A stretch of DNA of 64,000 nt, from positions 110,314,461 through 110,378,460 of the forward strand of contig NC_089595.1 of the NCBI RefSeq assembly GCF_019320115.1, given 5' to 3'. The translations under genes and the position numbers were made by a program. The stretch's first letter is position 1, and every line of letters begins with the position of its first letter. The notes under the pieces were generated by a model. It did not search any database and was not told where the DNA came from. It saw only the letters and a list, made by a program, of their open reading frames with translations. This stretch comes from Miscanthus floridulus (taxonomy: Eukaryota > Streptophyta > Magnoliopsida > Poales > Poaceae). Shown here in pieces: positions 1 through 11,713 of the stretch.

Positions 1-6
1 GTATGT

Positions 7-369
7 ATGCAGGGGAAGGCCATTGCTAGGAAAGCTTTTACCAAAGGTATAACTTCTTCCATACCCCCTCCTCCTCCCAATTCTTCTTGCTCTTTAGATC
101 TTCTAGCTAGAGTTTGTGGTTTTTCTCTTGGGAATGATGAATCTTCCAGAATTGCAAACATCTCTTTAATTCAAGCTAAGGAGGAAGCCTTGTTAGCTCT
201 TCAGAATACCAAACAAAAGTTATCATCGATTGCTGAGAGTTCTAATGAAGATGCACTTAGTGATATGCCTGATATTGAGAGTTCTTTGACACAACAAAAT
301 AATGATTTAGAGGTTGAAGAAAATGGAGCTAATACGGTTACTAATTTATCGTCAGTTGATCACGGATGA
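7..369 (+). pseudogene. LINE ORF1 C-terminal fragment
   Basis: An open frame runs from the window edge to a TGA at 367-369, with 120 residues after the first ATG. It is rich in Ser, Asn and acidic residues and has a proline run near residues 20-24; no zinc knuckle lies in the visible part. I assign it to ORF1 only because of position: its stop TGA overlaps the ORF2 start in an ATGA arrangement at 366-369, as in two-ORF L1 elements with termination-reinitiation. The N-terminal part with any RNA-binding domain is outside the window. Real function cannot be judged from this piece. Confidence 0.6.
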
Positions 370-3300
370 AGATTCTTTTCTAGAATATTAGGGGTCTAGG
401 TAATGCAGGGAGAAGAAAGCTGTTAGTAGAGTTAATTGATAAACATTCCTTCGACTATATCTGTCTTCAGGAGACAATCAAGAGTTCTTTTAGACAAAGG
501 GAGCTAGAGAGGTTTGCTGGTCAAAAAGAGATGTTTTGGTCGTGGTTACCTTGCTCTGGTCATTCTGGTGGCTTGTTGTTGGGTGTGGACAAAGATCTTG
601 CAACTATGTCTGACAAGGTCTTGGGTGAATTCTTTCAGAGCTGTACTCTAACAATGAAGCTAGATGGTTTTGTGTGGAAGTTAGTTAATGTCTATGGTCC
701 AGCTCATGATGATAGGAAGAGCGAGTTCATAGAGGAAATCCAAACCTTGGTATAGAGCTCAGACTTACCTTTTTTTGCTTGGTGGTGATTTCAATTTAGT
801 AAGGAAGATTGAGGAAAAGTCTTTAGGAAATGTTGATCTTTATATGATGGATGCTTTCAATGAAATGATCAATGTAACTGAGCTCAGAGAAATACAAAGG
901 ACTGGCAGTCGATTTACTTGGTCAAATAAACAAACCCAACCCATCATGTGTGTATTGGATAGGGTGCTTGTTTCAAATAGCTGGGAAGACAAATATAATC
1001 TTACCTCAGTCCTTACTGCACCTAGGCTGGGATCTGATCACAACCCGCTTATTGTCGATACTGGAGTTATTGTTCCAACTCAGCAATGCTACTTTAGATT
1101 CAGTTCCCACTGGTTGAATCAGGATGGTTTTAGAGAGTGGGTAATAGACAAATGGCCTATCAGATACAAGTTTGATATTTTGGATCATTGGCACATCTTA
1201 TCAGGCAAGCTTAGAAGAGCTATTAAGGGTTGGGGTCAAAACTTGGATAGTTATCAAAGAAGAGCTAAGCAGGATTTAATGTCCATAATTGACCTCCTGG
1301 ATGAATGGAATGACAGTAGAGATTTATCACTAGCTGAATGGGAAGAGAGATATACTTTAGACATGTCCCTTCAACACATTTTGACTGATGAGGAAATTCA
1401 GTGGCAGAGAAGAGGTGGTGAGAAGTGGTTACTACAAGGCGATTCCAATTCCAATTATTTCCATAAGTGTGCTAATGGAAGGAAGAGGAAAATGCAGGTT
1501 ACTATGTTGGAAATTGATGGTCAAGAGGAGATAGATCCAAATTGTCTAAAAGACCACATAACTGATTATTACAAACAACTTTTTGGCTGAGCTGAAGTGG
1601 CACAGATGCACTTGGACCCTGATCTATGGCCTGTCAACCAGCAGATGCAACAAGCTGATAATAAGTCTTTGACTAGACCTTTTACCCTTGAAGAGTTGGA
1701 CATTACAATCAAACAGATGAAAAACAACACTGCCCCTGGTCCAGATGGGTTCTCAGTCGAATTTTATAAAGCTTTCTGGCCTTTCGTCAGAGATGACATC
1801 AAAGAAATGCTGGATAGATTGTTGGAAGGTCAGTTAGAGCTCTGGAGACTTAATTATGGTGTCATTATCCTAATTCCCAAAGTCAAACCGGCTGTCAATG
1901 TTAAACATTTTAGACCCATATGTCTCTAGAATGTCATATACAAGATAATTACTAAGACTCTTACTATCAGACTGACTTCTGTGATTGATAAGGTTATCAG
2001 TCCCTATCAGACAGCTTTTATCCCTGGCCGGAATATTCTTGAGGGGGTTGTTATTCTACAAGAGTTTTTGCATGAGTTGAAAGCCACTAAGAATTCTGGA
2101 GTTATATTGAAATTGGACTTTGAAAAAGCCTATGATAAGGTGGACTGGAATTTCTTGGAAGAGGTATTACACAGAAAAGGTTTTTCTGACACTTGGATTC
2201 AATGGATCAGTAAGGTGGTTAGAGGGGGCACAGATTGCATTGATTTAAATGGGGAAAGAGGTGAATTCTTTAGAAACTTCAAAGGTCTGAGGCAGGGTGA
2301 CCCCCTGTCACCTCTACTTTTCAACTTGTTTGCTGATGCCCTATCAGCGATGTTATCTAGAGCTAGTAGAGCTGGAGTGATTCAGGGCCTAGTCCCTCAT
2401 TTAATGGATGGAGGTATCACACACTCGCGGTATGCTGATGATACTGTGTTATTGCTGTAGTTTTCTGTTGAGAACCTAACAAATGTCAGATTGATCTTGT
2501 CTTGTTACGAAGCTATGTCTGGCATGAAAATTAACTTTGAGAAGAGTGAAGTATTTTCAGTTGGACTGTTAGTAGATGAGCAGCAACAGACGACTGCAAT
2601 CTTGGGATGTAAGATTGGGACATTCCCCATAAAATATCTAGGCATGCCGGTGAGCCATTGTAAAATTACCAAAGCCCAATTGAGATATGTGAGTGATAAA
2701 GCTAAAAAGAGGTTAGGTACTTGGCAATGTGATTATCTGTCTTCTGGAGGTAAATCTACCTTGATTGAATCTTGCTTATCCAGCATTCCCATGTATACCA
2801 TGGGTGTTTATGAGCTCTATGAGGGTAATTACCAATTACTTGATTCCATTAGATCTAGATTTTTCTGGCAAGGCACGGGCAAGAAAAGGAAATACCATAT
2901 GATTAAATGGGAAGCTCTCAACAGACCAAAAGAGTTTGGAGGTCTGGGTTTTTTAGATGTGAGAGTGATGAATAAATACTTGTTGGCAAAATGGATTGAT
3001 AAGTTAGAAAAGGGTGATGATAGCCTATGTTGCTCTTTGCTAAGGAAGAAATACTTGGGGCAGAAGAGCATTTTTCAAATCAAAAACAGAAAAGGTTCTC
3101 AATTTCGGAGATCGTTGTTGGATATGAGATTTTGGTATAAAAAAGGCAGAAAAATGGAGGTTAGAGCGGGTCAGCAGACAAGGCTGTGGCATGACTGCTG
3201 GTTAGGTGATTGTCCATTGAAAGTCAGATTTCATAACCTATTCCGAATTGCAACTAATCCTGACATAGCGGCAGCTAAAGCTTTTGAGCAGGGACAATGG

Positions 3301-3989
3301 TCCATCTCGTTTAGGAGACAACTCAATGATAACCTAAGAGAAGACTGAGAAGATCTCCAAGACATATTGAGTGAGGTTCAGCTATCAGATGGTACAGATG
3401 TAGTTCGCTGGGCATTGGAAAAGTCAGGAAAATACTCTACGAGTTCTCTATACAAAGCAATGACCTATGGAGGTGTCACTGATACTAGAGCTATGATGAT
3501 CTGGCAAAGTCCCATTCCATTGAAGGTTAAGATATTCATCTGGATGGCCATACATGACAGAATCCAGTGCGGAGTTCAGTTAAACAAGAAGAAGTGGTCA
3601 GGCCCGGAGAAATGTTTTGTTTGTGATAAACATGAAACATCTGATCATATACTTTTCCAATGTCCTTTGGCTATTTTCCTGTGGTCATTCTTGCGGGACT
3701 GCTTGGGGTGGTCTGTGTCACCAACCAGCTGTTCTTAGAGATCGTGGAAAGATGTCGGGGTAAGAAGCAGACGTTAACCCTGTTGCTATCTGCAGGTGCA
3801 CTATGGTCCATTTGGAAGTCTCGCAATGATGTGGTATTCAACAAGAAGATCGTGACGTCGCCGGTAGCGCTGATCTACAAGACGCTGATGCTGTCCAAGA
3901 CCTGGCGTCCTCTACTCAAGCCGAAGCTGAAGCCCATGGCGGATGAGATGATAAACAGGATCTCGGCGAACGCGGTTTCTGTGATGTAG
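366..3989 (+). pseudogene. LINE ORF2: endonuclease-reverse transcriptase, degenerate
   Basis: ORF2 starts at ATG 366. The sixth codon is TAG where L1 proteins have Trp (…ILF-stop-NIRGLG). The APE-type endonuclease spans roughly 366-1100, with the QET, GGDFN (about 783) and SDHNPL (about 1034) motifs. RT follows: NTAPGPDGF near 1730, FIPGRN near 2020, LRQGDPLSP near 2287 and the catalytic YADD near 2430. The C-terminal region (3367-3738) matches the zf-RVT zinc-binding domain of plant LINEs, with CFVCDKH…DHILFQC. Breaks: TAG 381, a frameshift near 755-775, TGA 1588, TAG 1927, TAG 2458, TGA 3346 and a frameshift near 3700. Length (about 1200 codons) is normal for plant L1 ORF2. The copy is inactive. 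Confidence 0.88.
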
Positions 3990-4140
3990 TTTCTCTCCTA
4001 GTGGAGATTCCTATATCTTTTTAGTTGCTTTTGCTGCACCTGTTTGAGTTAGGGGTTGACGGTGGCTTGTTCTTTTGTCGAGTTCTTCTTTAGTTGATCC
4101 CCAGTGCCGGATCAAGGTGTTCGATACGCTTTCTGGAAGT

Positions 4141-4215
4141 CCTTTAACCGTAATTAGTGTATGAACTACTTGCCATTGCCATAAACCCACAATTTGGAAC
4201 CCCTTTAACCGTAAT
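4141..4215 (+). repeat. 14-bp direct repeat near the LINE 3' end
   Basis: CCTTTAACCGTAAT occurs at 4141-4154 and again at 4202-4215, 61 bp apart. It lies just where LINE homology stops and gene-fragment sequence begins. It could be a target-site duplication of a short insert or a local duplication. I cannot link it to a TSD of the LINE because the LINE 5' end is outside the window. Confidence 0.5.
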
Positions 4216-4394
4216 ATTTCCAATCACATGATTCCAGGTTGCTATCATAGGATCTTTTTGGAAGTCTGTAGCTTACTTGTGGCTGATCATATATCTAGAA
4301 ATATCAAAACAATAAACATCACAGCAAAAGTGCAAAACAGAGTACATGTTGATAGGCACAAAGAAGAGCTACAATCCTACAAGCACAAAGAGAA

Positions 4395-4740
4395 GCATCA
4401 TCCATCAAATCATTCCAGTTGTAGATATCACCATCTTTACACAAAGAAGGTTCAGACAGATTACTCTTCCAATATCTTCGGCTAAAGTAAGATGATGAAG
4501 TGCCACCATCAGCAAAATCCACTGCTGAAAGAAGCTGCAGTAAACACCTCTTCTCATAAATTGTTGAACAGGTTGAGAGGACAGTATCTGCAGCTTTTAC
4601 AGCTGTAATGGCCACCCATTCTGCTATAACTAACACTTCTTTGGAAGAGTTAGTTGAGTATGAGAGGCTTCATCTTTTATTCTCGCTGAAAACGATGACA
4701 AATGCACAAAAGCCTCGGACAGACACATTTGAGAAAATGC
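4395..4740 (-). pseudogene. Spatacsin (SPG11) C-terminal exon fragment
   Basis: Read on the minus strand, a segment FSQMCLSEAFVHLSSFSARI is followed, after a small frameshift near 4640-4660, by AVKAADTVLSTCSTIYEKRC and then LLQLLSAVDFADGG…YWKSNLSEPSL…WNDLMDDASL. From memory these match the C-terminal region of plant spatacsin proteins, endosome/lysosome-associated proteins related to human SPG11. Homology ends at DDASL near 4395, where an intron donor or break would fall. The frameshift and lack of the following exons make it a fragment. It continues the order of the fragment at 17030-17330 (also spatacsin), now separated by element A. A BLASTP search would confirm the family. Confidence 0.72.
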
Positions 4741-4961
4741 CTTTCAAGGGTAACAAAGAAATACTCAAATTAGTTGAATATTATTTGCAAATTAAATCTT
4801 GATGCAATGACACTCAGTTCTTCTGCATGTTTGAGAAAAAAAATCACAAACTAAATAAACAATTACCACTGACCCGGAGAGTACGAATGAAGGAAAGAAG
4901 AGAGCAGGAAGGCAAAAACATTTCAAGAGCATGCAAAATATTGTTAGAAAAAAAATCATAC

Positions 4962-6395
4962 TGTCGGATACCATAAAAAGGGGTACCCTGAGCAAGAACA
5001 GAAAAAATTGCTTAGCCCTTGTAAATATCAAGGCCAAGAGACAACCACGAGGCCTCGGCCGATTCTCCGATTCGCCCAAGGCCCCCGCGCCGCACAGCCT
5101 CCGACGAAGTGCCGACCCAAGGCCGCCTCGCCAAGGCCCCCTCACCCGAGGCCCGCCCCGCAAGGCCTCGGACGAGGTACCGATTCTCCGATTCGCTCGA
5201 GGCCGGCTCGGCAACAACCCCGTCACCTCCGCCTCGACCGACTTCTCTGACAAAGCGTCACGTCTAATTAACGCGTCCAACCACTCCCGCAACGTCAGCC
5301 GCGCGTCGGCACAGTACAGCGGAGTGGCCGACGGGACGGGAGTCACATCGACGCCATGCAGTCAGGGACAGGACTGGGCAGGGGTTACTGGCCACTGTGC
5401 TCAGCACTGCGCCCACGACTGACGCCCGAACTGCACTGTGCTACCTAACTTCTCTGAGGACAGCGCGACGTGGAGAGTCAGGTCCGGGTCCCTGTAGCCT
5501 CGGAATCAGCATAAAAGACCAACTGCTCCCTCCGAGCCTCGGCAATCCACTTCAGGGTCTCGGCGCCCTCGGGATTCACGCTCGCCGAGCCCCCACGATG
5601 GCCCGGCCTCGGCACCAACTGAGCCTCGGCTCTTTACGATGTCTACATACAGCGATAGGTACGTCATCTGCAGTACGTACCATACCCTGCGTCGTGCTGC
5701 ACCCACGTCACGCACAGGGCCAAGCTCCCGTGTCCTCGAAGTCAGCACACCCGCGCCATCGCATCAGCCCGGCCTCGGCACTCCACGCCAGTCAAACCTA
5801 CAGCAACCAGCACGCCTCCCGCGGGAGAAGACGTGCCTGCCACCGCAGGAGCTCCCATGTTGCACAGGACCAGGCGTGACCAGCACGTCGCTCCAGTACA
5901 CCAAGGACAAGACCACTCCATCGACCATGCTGCCACAGTGATAAGCTACAGGGCTCGGCATGCCGCCTCCGCTCACGAAACGCCACGCAGCAAATCCATG
6001 TACCATCCCCGTGCCTTCCTTCGACTATAAAAGGGAGTGACCGGGGCCGCTTCTAGGGATAGAGAGAGGACAGATCGAAACCACGCTGGCACTCACGCGC
6101 AAACGCACTCACTCAACCCACACACGCTCCCCGCTGCCTGAGAGCAACGTCTCAAGCAGCCCACGCCGTTCCACGCAAAGATCTGGGACTAGCTCCCTCT
6201 CTCGCCCTGCTTGTAACCCCCTACTACAAGCACTTCGGTACAAGGAATACAAGATCGATCTCTCAGACTGAACATAGGGCATCTGTTGCCTGAACCAATA
6301 TAAACCTTGTGTCTCTTTGCATCATCATCCGATATTAGGGGCACGTAGTTCAAATTCACTAGTTCGTTGAGGACCCCCGGTCCAAAACACCGACA
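4962..6395 (+). repeat. Element A 5' LTR (1434 bp)
   Basis: It starts TGTCGGATACC and ends ACACCGACA, giving TG…CA ends. It is GC-rich and matches 15563-17011 almost throughout, with scattered substitutions, mostly transitions, and a small length difference (1434 against 1449 bp). A TATAAAAG box at 6026-6033 lies about 370 bp before the LTR end. Open frames within it (for example 4931-5422, 5397-5941) have no family match and follow the GC bias of the LTR, so I do not call them genes. Confidence 0.95.
6026..6033 (+). promoter_or_regulatory. TATA box of element A 5' LTR
   Basis: TATAAAAG lies in an otherwise GC-rich LTR, followed by GGGAGTGACCGG. The same box is at 16641-16648 in the 3' LTR. 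It is the probable core promoter for the genomic RNA, with a start expected about 30 bp downstream (inference). Confidence 0.7.
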
Positions 6396-6397
6396 GT

Positions 6398-6416
6398 TGG
6401 CGCGCCAGGTAGGGGC
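6398..6416 (+). other. Element A primer-binding site
   Basis: TGGCGCGCCAGGTAGGGGC begins two bases after the LTR end. It starts with TGG, as needed to pair with the CCA end of a tRNA primer. Element D has the identical 19-mer, and elements F and G have TGGCGTGCC in place of TGGCGCGCC. I cannot name the tRNA with confidence. Confidence 0.8.
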
Positions 6417-6455
6417 AATACTGCGTGTTAGCTTAATCATCCCGACAAGTTCCGG

Positions 6456-8640
6456 ATGGCAGACCCTGTGCGACCTCTACGTCTCGGCACGGTGATCTGG
6501 TATGGGAGCCTAGAGTTCATGTCTCTTGGATGTGAGTACGATATGGTGCTCCTCACGCCTAGAGCCCCACCGATCGATGACGACGTCACACACCGGCAGC
6601 CTAGGCGCAGGCGGCGCCCGGGCCGCCGCTCTCATCGCACTCGCCAAGCACGACGCGAGCAGGATCACCCCGACACCACGCAAGCTCAGGGCGACGCGCC
6701 GCGCTCCGCTGGTATCCCATGCCCAGCTGTTGGCACAAGGTCCCTGGTTGGGGACCTGTCTAGCCTGAGCCTAGACATGGGAAAGGTGCCCGTGGCACAC
6801 GGCGACGCCCCGTCGTCAAGCTCTGCCCCGCCACATCCTGAGGGGTCGACTTCGGCGGAGCAAAGCCCCGCGATGGCACCATCCCCGTACCCCTTCGGGC
6901 TGAGGAACGCCGCCGCCGCCTATGCTTCCGCCTACGCCTCCACACACGCGGAGCCCTTAGGACGCCACCAACGCTTCGCCCTCGACCTCGACTCCACAAC
7001 CTCGACCCATACCCGCACTGACTCCTCGGACAAGGACGAGGCGTGGGCCGGAGCAGACTTTTCTGGGCTTCGCGATCCTGAAGCTATGCGCCGCTTCTTG
7101 GCCACGAGCGACTACTGTTTCGGTTACTCCGACTTCGATAACGAAGACACTTGTGACCCCACTTGCGAGTGTTTCCACATCGGGCTCGGGATGCCGAGAA
7201 CCAGCAATGATGACGAAGGGGCAGGCAACCGTTCCCCGCTTCGCCAGGGGGCAGGCGACGCCACACCTCCACTCGTCGAGCCCCGGGTAGCGCGGAATGA
7301 GAACCCCGCCCCCGAGGAAGTTCGATGCCTTGACCTGGAGCAGCTCCGTGAGCTTTAGGCCAAGGTCGAACAAGACCGGTTCCTTCTGCAGTAGCTCCGA
7401 GACACTCTCGAGCAGGAGCAGCGAGGTCGCGGTGATGGCGGAGGAGCCCGACGGAGGGCTCACGACGTCCACCACCGCATTAACGACGACAAAAGGAGTG
7501 AGCAACCCCCAATCTTCAATCACGCTAGTCAGAACATCGCGGTAGCAGTGATGCTAGTCCGAACGATGCTTGAGCCCTCTACCATGGAGGGGCGATGGGT
7601 CCGCGGCGAGCTTCGGGATCTCCTCGAAACCGCCGCGGTACAGCAGGCCAAAAGTTCTGCCTCTCGACGGCGCGGGGGTGCTTCGGAACTACCCGCGGCA
7701 TCGCCTCGGTGGGATAGAGAGGCCTCGGTTCATCCCGAGCCTGCTCGGGCGCCGACAGCTAACAGGGCCCCCTCGGTGCACGACTGCCTTGGCTACCGAC
7801 GCGAGGCGCAAGGCGACCACGATGTGGTCAGTAGGCGACGGCGCCATGACGACGAGGGGCCCGCCCGAGGCTACCATCCGCACCAGGGTGGCCGCTACGA
7901 TAGTGGGGAGAACCGTAGTCCTTCTCCTAAGCCACCTGGCCCTCAAGTCTTTAGCAGAGCTATCCACGCTGCTCACTTCCTGGCCCAGTTTCAGCAGCCG
8001 GCCAACCTCACGAAGTACAGCGGCGAGACCAACCCTGAGCTGTGGGTGGCCGATTACCGCTTGGCTTGTCAGCTAGGCGGCGCGAACGATGACCTACTCA
8101 TCATTCGCAACCTCCCCTTGTTCCTGTCAGACTCAGCGCGAGCCTGGCTCGAACACCTTCCTCCCTCGCAGATTCACAACTGGCGTGACTTGGTCAGGGT
8201 CTTCGTTGAGAATTTCTAGGGCACAACGTGCGCCCCAGGAACTCCTGGGACCTCAAGAGTTGTCGCCAGAAGCCGGACGAGTCCCTCTGAGACTTCATCT
8301 GACGCTTCTCCAAGCAATGCACCGAGTTGCCTAGCGTCGGTGACTCGAAAATTGTCCAGGCATTTCTCTCCGGCACCACCTGCTGAGACCTGGTCTGAGA
8401 ATTAGGCCGAAACATACCAGCTACCGCGACCGTGCTCCTCGACATCGCCACCAACTTTGCCTCGGGCGAAGAGGCTGTTGGGGCCATCTTCCCCAACGAC
8501 GATGCCAAGGGGAAGCGGGGGGACGAGGCCCCCAGGGCCTTGGCCTCCCACCTCCCCAAGAGGAAGAAAAAGGGTCGCCAGGGGAAGCAGGAGGTCCTTG
8601 AGGCCGGACTAGTCGCAGCCGCAGATCGTAAGAATCTCTG
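6456..8640 (+). pseudogene. Element A gag, degenerate
   Basis: It starts MADPVRPLRLG at 6456, 60 bp after the LTR. A low-complexity Ala/Ser/Arg-rich N-terminal region runs to about 7358 and is broken by TAG codons (7356-7358, and another near 7393). The capsid-like retrotransposon gag domain lies near 7980-8220: PANLTKYSGETNPELW, then RNLPLFLSDSARAWLEHLP and WRDLVRVFVENF, ended by TAG 8217-8219. Further gag sequence with frameshifts follows; a Lys-rich stretch near 8550-8600 fits the nucleocapsid region. The protein would form the virus-like particle. Several stops look like CAG-to-TAG changes. Confidence 0.8.
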
Positions 8641-8989
8641 AGGCCCCGCCAGAGGGCCGAGGCTCTTTAACGACATACTGAAGAAGCCCTGTCCTTACCA
8701 CCAGGGCCCTGTGAAGCACACCCTCGAAGAATGCACCATGCTCCGACGTTACTACGCCAAGCTCTAACTCCCCAACGACGATGCTAAGAGGAGAGACACC
8801 GGTGGTGGGGACGACGACAAGGACAACGGGTTCCCTGGGTACACAACGCTTTTATGATCTTCGGCGGACCTTCAGCGTGCCTCACGGCACGCCAACGAAA
8901 GAGGGAATGCTGGGAGGTCTTCTCGGTTGAGGTAGCCACTCCCTAATACCTTGACTGGTCTCGGGAGGCGATCACCTTCGATCAGGAAG

Positions 8990-9638
8990 ACCACCCCAAT
9001 TATGTCCCAAACCCTAGACAGTACCCGCTCATCATCGACCCGATCATCGGCAACACCCGGCTCACCAAAGTACTGATGGACAGAGACAGTGGCCTCAACA
9101 TCCTCTACGCCAACACCCTGGAGCTCTTGGAGCTCGACCAGTCATGGCTCCAAGGTGGTGCCGCACCCTTCCACGGTGTCGTGCCGGGGAAGCGCACGTG
9201 ACCCCTCGAGCGCATCGACTTACCCATCTGCTTTGGCACTCCCTCCAACTACCGCAAGGAGGTCCTCACCTTCGAGGTGGTTGGGTTTAAGGGGACTTAC
9301 CACGCCATCCTAGGGCGCCCGTGCTACACCAAATTCATGGCGATCCCCAACTACACCTACCTCAAGCTCAAGATGCCGGGCCTCAATGGCGTCATCACTG
9401 TCGAGTCCATGTACGAGCATGCATACGACTGTGACATCGAATGCATCGAGTACGCCGAGGCTATCATGGAGGTCGGGCCCTCATCGTCAACCTCGACCAA
9501 CTCGGTAGCGAAGTGCCCAACTCCAAGCGTCGTGCTAGGACTTTCAAGCCCATAGAGGCCATCAAGCTCGTCCTAGTCGACCCCAACTGCTCCAACGGCC
9601 GAGCGCTGAGGGTCAACGCCACCCTCGACAGCAAATAG
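8990..9638 (+). pseudogene. Element A aspartic protease, degenerate
   Basis: After a frameshifted stretch, PLIIDPIIGNTRLTKVLMD (9028-) leads to the active-site region, which reads DRDSGLNIL where Tat proteases have DGGSGLNIL, so the catalytic context is damaged. A TGA sits near 9200. The domain ends with YHAILGRPCYTKFMAIPNY (about 9300), the conserved C-terminal part. The frame closes at TAG 9636-9638 in the context AAA-TAG-GAA, directly before the RT region; elements B and F have the same stop at the same place. Confidence 0.78.
9636..9638 (+). promoter_or_regulatory. Conserved in-frame amber between PR and RT (element A)
   Basis: AAA-TAG-GAA separates the protease domain from the RT leader (…LVDFLHANADIFAW). 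The same codon triplet occurs at this exact point in element F (52721-52723, minus) and element B (61509-61511, minus). Other stops in these elements are not shared. A translational readthrough or separation signal is inferred. Confidence 0.5.
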
Positions 9639-11713
9639 GAAGCCGTGCTTGTCGACTTTCTCCACGCGAATGCCGATATATTTGCATGGAGTCCCTCAGA
9701 CATGCCGGGCATACCAAGGGAGGTCATCGAGCACGCCTTGGACGTCCGGGCCGGCTCCAGACCGATGAAGCAGCGCCTGTGCTGATTCGATGAGGAGAAG
9801 CACAGGGCCATCGGCGAGGAGGTGCAGAAGCTTTTGGCGGCCAGATTCATCAAGGAAGTATCCTATCCAGAGTGGTTAGCTAATCCTGTATTAGTTAAGA
9901 AGAAAAATGGAAAGTGGAGGATGTATGTGGACTACACCGGTTTAAATAAAGCATGTCTAAAGGTTCCATTTCCATTGCCTTGAATTGACCAAATCGTTGA
10001 CTCCACTGTAGGATGTGAGACCCTATCTTTCCTTGATGCGTATTCCGGTTACCATTAAATCAAGATGAAAGAATCCGATCAGCTCGTGACTTCTTTCATC
10101 ACACCATTCGGCATGTACTATTATGTAACCATGCCATTCGGCCTCAGGAACGCAGGGGCCACATACCAGCGGTGCATGACCCAGGTCTTCGGTGAGCACA
10201 TTGGGCGAACCGTCGAGGCCTACGTGGACGACATCGTGGTCAAGTCCAAAAAGGCCAGTGATCTCGTTGATGACTTGGAAATAGCCTTCAGATGCCTTAG
10301 AGAAAAGGGCATCAAGCTCAACCCCGAGAAGTGTATTTTTGGGGTCCCCCGAGCCATGCTCTTGGGATTCATAGTCTCGGAGCGCGGCATCGAGGCCAAC
10401 CCAGAGAAGGTCTCGGCCATGACCAACATGGGACCAATCTGAGACCTCAAGGGAGTACAGAGGGTTATGGGATGCCTTACGGCCCTGAGCCGCCTCATCT
10501 CGTGCCTTGGCGAAAAAGGCTTGCCTCTATACCGCCTCTTGAGGAAATCGGAACGCTTTTCATGGACCCCCGAGGCTGAAGAAGCCCTCACCAAGCTTAA
10601 GGCATTGCTCACCAATCCTCCTGTCCTAGTTCCGCTGGCCAAGGGTGAGGCCCTCTTACTCTATGTCACCGCAATGACCCAGGTGGTTAGCGCGGCTGTG
10701 GTAGTTGAGAGACAGGAAGAGGGGCATGCTCTACCCGTCCAACGACTAGTTTACTTCATCAGCGAGGTGCTCTCCGAGACTAAGACACGCTACCCCCACA
10801 TCCAGAAGCTGGTCTACACCATAGTCCTGGCTCGACGCAAGCTGCGTCACTACTTCGAGTCCCACCCGGTGACCGTGGTGTCATCTTTCCCTCTGGAGAG
10901 ATAATCCAAAACTGGGAGGCCTCAGGTAGAATAGCCAAGTGCGCTGTCGAACTCATGGGGGAAGCCCTATCTTTTGCACCTCGAAAAGCAATTAAATCCT
11001 AGGTCTTGGTCAATTTTGTGGTTGAGTGGACCGACACCCAACTGCCACCTGCTCAAATCCAAGCGGAATGCTAGATCATGTACTTTGATGGGTCTCTGAT
11101 GAAGACCGGGGCAGGCGTGGGTCTGCTCTTCATCTCACCCCTCGGAGTACACATGAGCTACATGATCCGGCTCCACTTCGCCGCCTCCAACAACGCAGCC
11201 GAGTACGAAGCCCTCGTCAACAGCTTGTAGATCGTCGCCGAACTTGGAGTGCGGCGTCTCGACATATGGGGTGATTCACAGCTCGTCGTTGATCAAGTAA
11301 TGAAGGAGTCAAACTGCCATGACCCCAAAATGGAGGCGTACTGCAAGTTGGTACGTCGCCTAGAAGACAAATTCAACGGTCTCGAACTCAACCACATCGC
11401 GCAAAAATTCAACAAGGCCGCAGATGAACTGGCAAAGATGGCGTCGGCATGGGCCCCGGTCCCCCCGAACATCTTCGCCAGAGACCTCCACAAGCCTTTC
11501 ATCGACTACGCCTCGGTGGCGGAAGAGGGCCCACCAGTCGAGCCCACCGCAGGGCCCGAGGCCCCCTCGATCACCGAGACCCCTGCTACCGAGCCTGAGG
11601 TCATGGAAATCAATGTGAAACCTCCCGAGGCCAACCAAGGTACGGACTGGCAGGTCCCATTCCTCGACTGCCTCGTTCGAGGAAAGCTCCCGGTAGATAG
11701 GACCAAAGCCTGA
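9639..11713 (+). pseudogene. Element A reverse transcriptase and two RNase H domains, degenerate
   Basis: RT spans about 9640-10440. Visible are the WLANPVLVKKKNGKWRM motif, FITPFG…MPFGLRNAGATYQR and the catalytic YVDDIVV (about 10220), so the active-site aspartates are intact. The first RNase H (about 10640-10910) has LLLYVTAMTQVVS where an active Gypsy RNase H has a catalytic Asp, so it is probably inactive. The second, Tat-type RNase H (about 11075-11500) has YFDGS, NNAAEYEAL and WGDSQLV with its acidic residues. Stops at about 9782, 9981, 10057, 10441, 10903 and 11228 break the frame. The tail to 11713 links to integrase. Confidence 0.85.

Larger units (their letters stand above)
1..4215 (+). 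mobile_element. L1-type LINE retrotransposon, 5' end outside the window
   Basis: Two consecutive ORF remnants read on the plus strand: the end of an ORF1, then an ORF2 with endonuclease, reverse transcriptase and a C-terminal zinc-binding region. This order, and the lack of LTRs, protease and integrase, define an L1-type non-LTR element. Coding homology ends with the stop at 3987-3989. About 150-220 bp of T-rich sequence follow that I read as 3' UTR. I see no clear poly(A) tail. The 3' border is uncertain; I place it near a 14-bp direct repeat at 4141-4215. Several in-frame stops and at least one frameshift make it inactive. Confidence 0.85.

Noticed and set aside
4100..4160. Helitron 3' end (hairpin GATCC…GGATC at about 4098-4116 and nearby TTAG)
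   Set aside because: Hairpin and CTRR-like bases are not in the required spacing with a following T; a 5' TC end near 19862 is equally weak. Left as unresolved.
4931..5941. Several 60-180-codon frames in element A LTR
   Set aside because: Inside an LTR with GC bias, repeated in the 3' LTR with disruptions, no family similarity.
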